In this document: one piece after another, positions 8,393-15,514 of the stretch
Layout: every line of letters starts with the position of its first letter
Numbering within the stretch: position 1 is the first letter of the stretch
From: Herpetosiphonaceae bacterium
GTDB lineage: Bacteria > Chloroflexota > Chloroflexia > Chloroflexales > Herpetosiphonaceae
Assembly: GCA_013538855.1 (NCBI GenBank)
Contig: JABXJS010000066.1
Coordinates: 1 to 34,912 of the forward strand
DNA: 34,912 bases
Direction of reading: 5' to 3'
The notes under the pieces: generated by a model
Databases searched by the model: none
What the model saw: only the letters and a program-made list of their open reading frames with translations
Told to the model about the DNA's origin: nothing
Translations under genes and position numbers: made by a program

Positions 8393-8421
8393 TTGCAGTT
8401 GATCTGCTCCGATGGTATGAT
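8393..8421 (+). promoter_or_regulatory. Promoter of the Roadblock gene
   Basis: TTGCAG (8393-8398) and TATGAT (8416-8421) are spaced by 17 bp, a good sigma-70 match. It would give a leader of about 52 nt and make the Roadblock gene a separate unit from recR. Confidence 0.75.
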
Positions 8422-8479
8422 AGGGCACAGCAATCGTCGCCCCCAACGGGGCCTGGTCTTGCGAAGGAGCGCATAACGT

Positions 8480-8842
8480 ATGGGGATGCACGAAGTATTG
8501 CGCAGTGCTGTGGACAGTGTCCAGGGCGCTAAACTGGCCGGAGTAGTGGGCACCGATGGTTTGAGCGTGGAGATGCTGCTCAATGATGTCGATGCCGGAT
8601 TTGATAGCAACTTGGCCGAGATTGAGCTTGGCGGGCTGGCCGCCGCTGCATCTGCCGCAACACAGCGGATGCAGGCTGGGCAGCTGCGCGACCTGATCGT
8701 CGAGGGCGACACGCTGACCTACCTTGCCAGCCAAGTTATTCCTGGCTACTATGCCGTTCTGGGCATTCCGACCAACGGCAATCTCGGGCGCGCCCGCTTT
8801 GCGCTGCGCCAGATGGTCACCCAGCTCAAAGAAACCATGTAG
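8480..8842 (+). CDS. Roadblock/LC7 domain protein
   Basis: A 120-aa single-domain protein with the Roadblock/LC7 fold pattern: an N-terminal helix, then AKLAGVVGTDGLSVEML, a central helix rich in alanine, the strand pair LIVEGDTLTYLASQVIPGYYAVLGI and a C-terminal helix. Bacterial members such as MglB act with small Ras-like GTPases in polarity and motility, but no MglA-like GTPase gene lies in this window, so the partner is unknown. AAGGAG lies 10 nt before the ATG. The gene has its own promoter (8393-8421) and terminator (8905-8939). Confidence 0.82.
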   Translation: MGMHEVLRSAVDSVQGAKLAGVVGTDGLSVEMLLNDVDAGFDSNLAEIELGGLAAAASAATQRMQAGQLRDLIVEGDTLTYLASQVIPGYYAVLGIPTNGNLGRARFALRQMVTQLKETM

Positions 8843-8904
8843 AACCTTGCAGCCACGTCGGCTTGCTGCTGCATGCTGGCGGTGATTGCGACTTATACCA
8901 CTCT

Positions 8905-8939
8905 AAAAGCCTTTGGTGCGCTATGCCCGAGGGCTTTTT
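8905..8939. terminator. Rho-independent terminator, probably bidirectional
   Basis: A 12-bp stem (AAAAGCCTTTGG paired with CCCGAGGGCTTTT, two or three G-T pairs) with a loop of about 10 nt is followed by a T-run. The A-run on the 5' side makes it usable on the minus strand too. It separates the Roadblock gene from the convergent VWA gene. Confidence 0.85.
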
Positions 8940-9050
8940 GCATGCTCTCTGCGCAAGCAGCGGGATGTCAACTAGCCTGGGTAGCACATAGGCATGGGGA
9001 CAGGTGGCCGGTGTCTTGGTACATGTGCGGAAACACGCCAGGCTCCACGG

Positions 9051-11981
9051 CTACCGACGGCGTGCCCGGTTTTTTGCAGCGCGTAAGCGCTCCAGCGGAT
9101 CAGTGATCTCTTCGATATCAACATCCTTGGGCTTCGGTCCAAGCGTTGGGACTGGTGCTGTGGCTGGTGGCGGCGCTGCAGGTGCTGGCTGCGGCGGGGG
9201 CGCGGCGGGCTGCGGCGGCGCTGTTTTGGGCGCAGGCGGTGGCGGTGCGGCGCGATAGACTGGCGCGTCTGGCGGTGCATTGAGCGGCTCAATAGGCGCG
9301 TCTGGCTGGTCCATGGTCCTGCGGGCGCGCTGGCGCGCGGCGCTCAGGCGGCCCATTGTGGGTGCGGTGGCGGGCTGCGGCTGGCGCTGCCGCTGCGGCA
9401 GCAGCTCACGGACATTTTTGAGGCGGAGGCGACGGAAGGCCACATCAACGAGGAAGAGCAGCAGGGCGAGCAGCAGCAGCAAGAAGCCGATGGGCGTGGA
9501 CTGGCGCACCGCCTGCAGCGTGTGATCGAAGGCGGCGGCAGGCTCGGTGATGGTGCGACCGCTGGTGCTTTGCGCAATCGCCTGGAGCAGCGTTGGGTTG
9601 GACTGACCCTGGCGGTACTCTGGCGAGTAGGGCACAATGACACCCGTTGTGCGCTGGAACGCTTGCTGACCCTCGGCATTGGTGCCCATAATTTGCAAGA
9701 AGTAGGTTCCAGTTGGCGGGCTGGAGGTGCGCGCTTGATAGACCCCTGCGCTTACCTCGCTTAGCGTTACTTGATTCACGATGCCCTCGCTGCCAACGAT
9801 CGTGGTCTGAACAGTCAGGCCGGACAGCGGCTGGCTCTGCGTATCGTTGGCAAACACATTAATTTGCAGATCTGGGCCGATGAACGTTGTATCGACGCTG
9901 ATGAGATCCTCGTTGACCACCGGCAAGGTCCAGCCAACCATCTGGGCGAGCAGGCGTGGGAACTCGGACCAACTGACCAAATCTTTGCCCCACTGGCCCT
10001 TGAAGTCGCTGGTCCAGGCGACAGTGCGGCCGAGGCCATACTGCCACTGCGCCAGCAGCGGTGCATCCTCTGGCCCCCAGAGCACCACGGTGGCGCTATC
10101 CTTAGGCATGGTGCCATCAAGACCGTACAGCGTGGGCCATGGCCGGTTGAGCAGTGCGGCGAGAATCGGGCTATCGCTGCCGAGCAGAGGCTGGTAGGGC
10201 TGCTCGATGATGTACGGCGCGAGGGCGAGCTGAGCCTCTTGCAGCAGCACATCTGGTAGATCGAGCGCGTTTTCGACCAGGAAAAAGCGGCCTTTGCCGG
10301 CCTTGGCCACCGTGCGCAAAAATGGCACATCGCCGCCATTGCCAATCGCGATCGTTGAAACCGTGATGCCGTCCTTGCTCATGCGCTCGGCGAGCTGGGC
10401 GCTGCCCTCCTGCTGCTGTGAGTCGCTGCCGTCGGCGAGCACAATCACGTGGCGAATAGGGAAGTCGCGCTCGCGGATGGCGTTGTTGGCGGCGACGAGG
10501 CTGTCGTGGACAGCAATGCCGCCACCGCCGCTCTGGCCACGGGCGATGATCTCGCGCGCCGCCTCGTTGCGATCTGCGCCTGACACCGGGCCATAGGTGT
10601 TTTGCGGTGCGCTATCAAAAGGAATAACGGTGATCTCATCGTAGTCGCGGAGCAGCTGGGCGACGCGGGCGGCACCCTCGGCGGCGATCTGAACTTTGGG
10701 CTTGCCACCGATAACCTCGCTCATGCTGCCGGAGATATCGTAGACGACGACGACGCTCACTGGCGGGAACTTCTCGCGGTTGCGTAGCTCCATATCAACG
10801 GGCAGCGCCTCTTCCAGGGGGCTATCGAGGTAGCCGCCGACGCCGAAGCTGCTGTCGCCGCCAATCATCACCAGCCCTTTGCCAAGGTCGTGCACATACG
10901 TCTGGAGCACCTGCTGGGTCGAATCGGGCAGCTGGATGCGCGGGACATTGACCAACAGCACGCTCTCATACTCTGCGAACTCGGCCAGCGAGGTGGGGAT
11001 GGACTGATTGGCGAGCAGCAGTGTCGGGTTGAGATCGGCGGCACTGAGCGCGCCCATAATGTTGGTGGCGTCCTCCTGCTCGTTGGCGATCACCAGTACC
11101 CGCGGCTGACCAGTAATATTGATCAGTGCGACAGCCTGATTGTTTTGCAGGCGCGTATCGTCGGTGGGCACCACGTGGGCCGTAATGCGATGAAAGCCAG
11201 GACTATCGAGCACCAGTGTGCTGGTGAAGCTCGTGGAGCCAGCCGGTAGCTGAATTGGCTGCTCGCTCAATACCTGCTGATCAACTTCCCAGCGCAGTGT
11301 GGCCGCCTGCTCCGTCGAGCTGCTGATTGTGCTGATCAAGGCCAGCTCTTGGCCTAAGCGGGCCTGGGAGGGCACCTGCAGGCTGGTGATCGCAACCTCT
11401 GCGCCGCTAAGATTTTCGGCGTTGACTACATCGATCACCACATTCCGATCGTTGGCAAGGTTGAGGGCAGATATCGCCCGCCCGGTATTCTCGCCGCCAT
11501 CGGAGAGCAGCACAATGCGCTTTTGGGTATCGGCGGGGAAGAGGGCGAGGGCGAGCGTTAATCCTTGCTCGATATTGGTGCGGGCGGCGACAGGAACTGT
11601 TTGCAGGCGGCCAAGCGTGCGCTCGGCGGTGGGCAAGCGCTCGATCAGCGCATTCTCGCCGAAGACGACAATCGCGGCGCGGTCGTCGTCGGGCATGGTG
11701 GTGAGCGCAGCGGCGATAAACTGCTCATAGCGTGCGCGCTGCGCTGGGCTAACCGAGTCGGAGACATCAAGCAGGAAGATCGTGGTGAGATTGCGGACTG
11801 GCCGCACCAGCTGTGTGCCAGCCAGCGCACCAATCAGACAGAGCATGACGGTGATGCGCAGGGCGATGCTGATGCCAGTGCGCCAGCGCCGCATGCTGCG
11901 CTGACCGAGCAGCCCCAGCCAGATCAGGGGTGGTAGCAGCAGCAACAGCCACAGATAGCGCGGTTCAATAAAGGATACCAT
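9051..11981 (-). CDS. Membrane protein with two VWA domains
   Basis: A 976-aa protein. Two N-terminal membrane segments (about 8-26 and 38-56) are followed by a first VWA domain with MIDAS motif DVSDS (72-76). A glutamine-amidotransferase-like alpha/beta region (about 290-405) comes next, then a second VWA domain with MIDAS motif DISGS (415-419). A beta-rich segment follows, with a third membrane span near 826-846 and a cytoplasmic proline/alanine-rich tail ending in basic residues. The architecture resembles BatA-like proteins and the large amidotransferase-like VWA membrane proteins of several phyla, which bind metal-dependent protein partners at the envelope. GGGAG lies 8 nt before the ATG. 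No MoxR ATPase gene, the usual partner, is in the window. The exact function is unknown. Confidence 0.85.
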   Translation of the reverse strand: MVSFIEPRYLWLLLLLPPLIWLGLLGQRSMRRWRTGISIALRITVMLCLIGALAGTQLVRPVRNLTTIFLLDVSDSVSPAQRARYEQFIAAALTTMPDDDRAAIVVFGENALIERLPTAERTLGRLQTVPVAARTNIEQGLTLALALFPADTQKRIVLLSDGGENTGRAISALNLANDRNVVIDVVNAENLSGAEVAITSLQVPSQARLGQELALISTISSSTEQAATLRWEVDQQVLSEQPIQLPAGSTSFTSTLVLDSPGFHRITAHVVPTDDTRLQNNQAVALINITGQPRVLVIANEQEDATNIMGALSAADLNPTLLLANQSIPTSLAEFAEYESVLLVNVPRIQLPDSTQQVLQTYVHDLGKGLVMIGGDSSFGVGGYLDSPLEEALPVDMELRNREKFPPVSVVVVYDISGSMSEVIGGKPKVQIAAEGAARVAQLLRDYDEITVIPFDSAPQNTYGPVSGADRNEAAREIIARGQSGGGGIAVHDSLVAANNAIRERDFPIRHVIVLADGSDSQQQEGSAQLAERMSKDGITVSTIAIGNGGDVPFLRTVAKAGKGRFFLVENALDLPDVLLQEAQLALAPYIIEQPYQPLLGSDSPILAALLNRPWPTLYGLDGTMPKDSATVVLWGPEDAPLLAQWQYGLGRTVAWTSDFKGQWGKDLVSWSEFPRLLAQMVGWTLPVVNEDLISVDTTFIGPDLQINVFANDTQSQPLSGLTVQTTIVGSEGIVNQVTLSEVSAGVYQARTSSPPTGTYFLQIMGTNAEGQQAFQRTTGVIVPYSPEYRQGQSNPTLLQAIAQSTSGRTITEPAAAFDHTLQAVRQSTPIGFLLLLLALLLFLVDVAFRRLRLKNVRELLPQRQRQPQPATAPTMGRLSAARQRARRTMDQPDAPIEPLNAPPDAPVYRAAPPPPAPKTAPPQPAAPPPQPAPAAPPPATAPVPTLGPKPKDVDIEEITDPLERLRAAKNRARRR

Positions 11982-12032
11982 TCAGCTTGCTCCCTCGTCG
12001 GTGTTGCGGCTGTGCCGCATCGCAGTAGAGGA

Positions 12033-12061
12033 ATCGTACCAGGGTGCAGCCTGAACCGCAA
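12033..12061 (-). promoter_or_regulatory. Promoter of the VWA gene
   Basis: On the minus strand, TTGCGG (12061-12056) and TACGAT (12038-12033) are separated by 17 bp. Transcription would start about 45 nt before the VWA start codon. Confidence 0.65.
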
Positions 12062-12074
12062 GTACAGCTTAATG

Positions 12075-12115
12075 CAAGCTGGCCACAGAACAGATCGTGC
12101 TCTGTGGCCAGCTTG
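12075..12115. repeat. Perfect 15-bp inverted repeat
   Basis: Arms 12075-12089 and 12101-12115 are exact complements (CAAGCTGGCCACAGA) around an 11-nt loop. The element lies between the 35-aa gene and the VWA promoter on the minus strand. It has no T-run on either strand. It may end transcription of the small gene by a hairpin without a U-tract, or be a protein binding site. Confidence 0.75.
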
Positions 12116-12167
12116 ACGTTTGGCGCTATGCAGCTGTGCCGCGCTGATGTGGCTACGGCCGTGATCG

Positions 12168-12275
12168 CTAGGCGTTGGGGGTTTGCTTGCGACGCAGGCG
12201 ATCGAACAAAAAGCCTGTGCCCAACAACATCAGCGCTCCGAGTACCTGCACCGCCCCGACGATCACATCAGCCAT
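12168..12275 (-). CDS. 35-aa single-span membrane miniprotein
   Basis: A very short reading frame with strong expression signals. The protein starts MADVIVGAVQVLGALM, continues with LLGTGFLF and ends with the basic, polar tail DRLRRKQTPNA. That is one membrane-spanning helix (about 5-24) with positive charges just inside, so the N-terminus is probably outside. AGGAG lies 7 nt before the ATG, and a near-consensus promoter ends about 57 nt upstream. I do not recognise the family. Such miniproteins often modulate membrane enzymes or transporters, but nothing here points to a partner except the VWA membrane protein gene downstream on the same strand. The expression signals make a real gene much more likely than chance. 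Confidence 0.72.
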   Translation of the reverse strand: MADVIVGAVQVLGALMLLGTGFLFDRLRRKQTPNA

Positions 12276-12331
12276 TGCTCTGCTCCTAGTTAAAACAGTT
12301 TTTATAGAGAAAACCGTGTTTATTCAATGAT

Positions 12332-12360
12332 AGTATACGGTGGTTGGCTGAGGCTGTCAA
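12332..12360 (-). promoter_or_regulatory. Near-consensus promoter of the 35-aa gene
   Basis: On the minus strand a perfect TTGACA (12360-12355) and TATACT (12337-12332) are separated by exactly 17 bp. This is the strongest promoter match in the window. Confidence 0.88.
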
Positions 12361-12374
12361 TCGGCTGGGCCTAG

Positions 12375-12407
12375 AAAAAAAGTATTCCAGGCAGGAAGCC
12401 TGGAATA
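12375..12407 (-). terminator. Rho-independent terminator of the 57-aa gene
   Basis: A perfect 10-bp stem (TATTCCAGGC, arms 12407-12398 and 12392-12383) with a 5-nt loop is followed on the minus strand by C and seven T (12381-12375). It lies 25 nt after the stop codon of the secreted peptide gene and separates it from the promoter of the 35-aa gene. Confidence 0.9.
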
Positions 12408-12431
12408 GAAAATAGCGCAGATCGGGGTGGT

Positions 12432-12605
12432 TTAGATTTGAATACCAACACCAGCTTGTGGCGTGTTATCGTTCATATCAGCGACCAAATGGGCGCGGCT
12501 CGCGGCAGGAGCAGCTGAGGCTGAGATGACGCCAGTCAGTAGGAGCAAAGCAAACCAGCGCTGAGTGCGGCGGAGTAGCGGGCTGTGAGTGGCTAAACGT
12601 TCCAT
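12432..12605 (-). CDS. 57-aa secreted peptide precursor
   Basis: A small gene starting at ATG 12605 with GGAGG 7 nt upstream. The product has a basic N-region (RR at 12-13), a hydrophobic core (about 18-28, FALLLLTGVIS) and small residues suited to signal peptidase cleavage (ASAAPAASRA, 29-38). A mature part of only about 20 residues follows, including HLVADMND and ending NTPQAGVGIQI. No cysteine is present, so it is not a lipoprotein or a disulfide-linked peptide. A strong terminator follows. It is divergent from the HTH/NB-ARC/TPR regulator gene, 262 bp away. I do not recognise the family. An exported signal or pheromone-like peptide is one possible reading; a small secreted structural peptide is another. 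Confidence 0.68.
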   Translation of the reverse strand: MERLATHSPLLRRTQRWFALLLLTGVISASAAPAASRAHLVADMNDNTPQAGVGIQI

Positions 12606-12680
12606 GGTTGGACCTCCAGCAAGTAATGGTGGGGGGATGATCCGTATCAAACAAAGCGATGATTTTGGTGTATCCTAGTA

Positions 12681-12758
12681 GGTGAAGCCCTGTGTATACA
12701 TTCAGTGTACCCATCATGGATAACCTTCACCAGATCATTAACCGATATAAAACCGATA
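12681..12758. promoter_or_regulatory. Possible operator region between peptide and regulator genes
   Basis: The divergent intergenic region contains inverted GGTGAAG (12681-12687) and CTTCACC (12725-12731), a TGTATACA palindrome at 12693-12700, and the direct repeat AACCGATA at 12740-12747 and 12751-12758, spaced by 11 bp, one helical turn. These could be regulator sites. No promoter with both hexamers well matched was found for either gene. Confidence 0.35.
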
Positions 12759-12867
12759 CTCTTTACATTTTGCGCTTATTGAGGGGCCGTGTGTTTATTT
12801 TTGTCAACGCTTCTAGCCGGGCACAGGTGCGCAGGCGCTTGTTGGCATGGCGGGGCAGGAGGCGCTG

Positions 12868-15405
12868 ATGGCAGCAGCAGTTCCTTCGTTTGGAGCGTGG
12901 CTGCGCGCTCATCGCAAGCAGCACGCATGGACACAAGAGTCGTTTGCAGAGGAAGTAGGCTGTGCAACGATCACCATCCGACGCTTAGAAACTGATCGCT
13001 ACTCGCCTTCGCCGGGCTTAATCCAGCGTATTTTGCAGGTGCTGAATGTTCCAGCTGCCGATCATAGCGCGCTGATCGCTTGGGCGTGTGGCATTGAGCC
13101 AGTTGTTGAGGTGCAGGCTGAGACAGCGCTGCCTGCGCCACCTGTGCGGCCACGTCCGCGCACAGCGCTGGTTGGCCGCGAGACGCTGCTGCGCTCGCTC
13201 TATACGCTGATCATTGATCCCCAGGTGCGCCTTGTGACCCTGATGGGCCTCCCTGGTGTGGGCAAAACACGCCTGGCGCTGGCGCTGGCCGATGCTGAGC
13301 CGCTCCAGGCTGAGTTCAGCGGCGGAGTGTGGTTTGTCTCGCTCGTCGATGTGGCTGATCCGGCGCAGGTGTTGGCGACGATCGCGCGCACGTGCAGCCC
13401 CAATCAGGCAACGCACAACGATCCGCTGACGGTGCTAACCACGCTGTTTCGCGACCAGCGCGTGCTGCTTATTCTAGATAATTTGGAGCAGGTGAGCGCT
13501 GCCGCGAGCGACCTTAGCGTGCTGCTCGATCATATTCCAACCAGCTCGCTGCTGGTGACGAGCCGTGTGCCGCTGCATCTCTATGGTGAGCACAGCGTGT
13601 CGGTGCCGCCGCTGGCCCTGCCGGCGAAGAACGCGGCCAGCGCCGCCGAGGTGGCAGCCTCGCCAGCAGTGCAGCTCTGGCTGCAGCGTGTCCGCGCCGT
13701 TCAACATGATTTTATACTCACTGATGAAAACGCTTCCATGTGTGCGGCGCTGTGTCGGCGGCTCGATGGTATCCCGCTGGCGCTTGAGCTATCGGCGGCG
13801 CGTGTGCCACTGCTGAGCCTGCCAGCACTGGTGCAGCAACTTGATAAAGGTCTGGGCGTGCTTGGCTCGGGACCAAGCGATCTACCGGAGCGGCACCGCT
13901 CGCTGCTGCAGGCGATCGCCTGGAGCTATGCGCTGCTCACACCAAGCGAGCAGCAGCTTTTTCGCTGTTTTGGCCGCTTCGTCGGCGGATGCACCGCGCT
14001 CGCGCTGGCCGTGGTCGGCGGCGGTGAGTCGACGGGGCAGTTTCAATCGGCAGTTGATGACTCCGCATGGTCGCAGATCAACCCACAGCTGCTCTATGAC
14101 CTAGAGGCGCTGATGCGCCATCAGCTTGTCCAGCGTGAAAGCGAGCAGTTGAAGGGCGGGCCGCGCTACCGAATGCTCCAGACCATTCAAACCTTCGCCT
14201 TCCAGCAGCTTCAGGAGCAGGCGGACGCCGCCGACTACAGCCAGCGCCACGCCGAGTACTACACGTGGCTGCTGGAGACGCTGCCCTATCCTGTTGGCAC
14301 TGCTGACTGGCGCACGCTGATTGAGCCTGAAGTGCCTAACATCACGGCGGCACTGGAGTTTCTGCAGCAGAGCGGCCAACTGGCAGCGGCTGCGCGTATC
14401 GTGCGCCATCTCTGGCACTACGGCGATATGGCTGGGCGCTTCACGGATACACGCGCCTGGATCTCCAGCCTGCTGGCTCAGCCAGACACGATCCCGCTGG
14501 AGCTACAGGCCGACCTGCACCATGGCATGGGCCGCCTCGCCTTGAAGCAAGGCGATTTCGATGTCGCGGCACAGCACTTTCAGCAGGGCTATGAGCAGTA
14601 TCAGCGGATCGGCCAGCGCTATGGTATGGCGCTGATGCGGGACGGTATGGGGCTGACGGCGATGTATGCGCAGCAGTTCTCGGCAGCGCTGCTGGCCTTC
14701 GAGGATAGCCTGATTATGTGGCGACAGCTGAACGAGCAGCGGCGACTGGCCGGGACGCTCCTGAACTGCGGCATCCTGCTGCTGCATCAAGATGATGTCG
14801 CCGGCGCGAGCGTGTCCGTTCAGGAGAGCCTGGAGCTGCTGCGCTCGGCAGCCGACCAGCGCGGCGTTGGTGTGTCGCTCTGCCATCTGGTGCTCTATGC
14901 GCTGCTCCAGAACGACTACGATCATGTTAGCGGCTGGCTTGATGAGGCCGAGGTTATCGCGCAGCGCCTCGGCGATCAGCCGCAGCTGTCGGTGGTGCGC
15001 TATCTCCGTGGCATGCTGGCAGCGCTAGAGGGTGACTATCCAGCGGCGGCAAGCTGGATGCACGATAGCCTGGCGATGCAGCTCAATATTCGCGATATGG
15101 TGACCTTAGTGCGACTGCTAGAGGGCTGCGCCTTTACCGTTGGCATGCAAGGCTCGAGCCTGCTCACCGGCATGCTGCATACAGCGGCGCAGGCGGTGCA
15201 GATGGCGCTGGGCAACCCGCTGGCTCCCGCTGAGCAGCGCTTCTTTGGCCGCCTGCGCATGGAGGTGCAGGCGCACCTCGATGCCACGACCTACGATCAT
15301 GGCCTGCATTTGGCGCAGACGATGACCTGGCAGCAGGTGGTGACGGTGGCGCTCGACAGCTTGAACGAAGCCTCAGAGTATTTAGGTCAGCCAACGTCGG
15401 CCTAA
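12868..15405 (+). CDS. HTH/NB-ARC/TPR transcriptional regulator (STAND family)
   Basis: A large regulator of the signal-transduction ATPase (STAND) class. An N-terminal XRE-type helix-turn-helix (WTQESFAEEVGCATITIRRLE) is followed by an NB-ARC ATPase with Walker A GLPGVGKTRLA (127-137) and Walker B VLLILDNLEQV (199-209), a GIPLALELSAAR motif, a winged-helix-like part, and then about 400 residues of TPR-like helical repeats. An ATG at 12847 is in frame, but the ATG at 12868 has AGGAGG 5 nt upstream and gives 845 aa. Proteins of this class bind an inducer with the repeat domain and oligomerise with ATP. It is divergent from a secreted peptide gene, which could encode its ligand. That link is inference only. 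Confidence 0.88.
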   Translation: MAAAVPSFGAWLRAHRKQHAWTQESFAEEVGCATITIRRLETDRYSPSPGLIQRILQVLNVPAADHSALIAWACGIEPVVEVQAETALPAPPVRPRPRTALVGRETLLRSLYTLIIDPQVRLVTLMGLPGVGKTRLALALADAEPLQAEFSGGVWFVSLVDVADPAQVLATIARTCSPNQATHNDPLTVLTTLFRDQRVLLILDNLEQVSAAASDLSVLLDHIPTSSLLVTSRVPLHLYGEHSVSVPPLALPAKNAASAAEVAASPAVQLWLQRVRAVQHDFILTDENASMCAALCRRLDGIPLALELSAARVPLLSLPALVQQLDKGLGVLGSGPSDLPERHRSLLQAIAWSYALLTPSEQQLFRCFGRFVGGCTALALAVVGGGESTGQFQSAVDDSAWSQINPQLLYDLEALMRHQLVQRESEQLKGGPRYRMLQTIQTFAFQQLQEQADAADYSQRHAEYYTWLLETLPYPVGTADWRTLIEPEVPNITAALEFLQQSGQLAAAARIVRHLWHYGDMAGRFTDTRAWISSLLAQPDTIPLELQADLHHGMGRLALKQGDFDVAAQHFQQGYEQYQRIGQRYGMALMRDGMGLTAMYAQQFSAALLAFEDSLIMWRQLNEQRRLAGTLLNCGILLLHQDDVAGASVSVQESLELLRSAADQRGVGVSLCHLVLYALLQNDYDHVSGWLDEAEVIAQRLGDQPQLSVVRYLRGMLAALEGDYPAAASWMHDSLAMQLNIRDMVTLVRLLEGCAFTVGMQGSSLLTGMLHTAAQAVQMALGNPLAPAEQRFFGRLRMEVQAHLDATTYDHGLHLAQTMTWQQVVTVALDSLNEASEYLGQPTSA

Positions 15406-15427
15406 ATCGGTGGCGCTGCTGGGCAGT

Positions 15428-15457
15428 GGATGCGCTATACTGAGCGCATCCTTTTTT
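15428..15457 (+). terminator. Rho-independent terminator after the STAND regulator
   Basis: A perfect 9-bp stem (GGATGCGCT with AGCGCATCC) and 6-nt loop is followed by six T. The loop contains TATACT overlapping the stem edge, a -10-like motif without a good -35, so a second role as promoter for hutH cannot be excluded but is weak. Confidence 0.9.
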
Positions 15458-15514
15458 GGTACTCGTCGAGGCGGGTTCAAGTGCAACCGATTGTTAGTGT
15501 ATGAGGTGAGATCG

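Noticed and set aside
15474-15495. tRNA T-arm-like GGGTTCAAGTGC
   Set aside because: No acceptor or anticodon stem can be drawn around it; it is the short leader of hutH.
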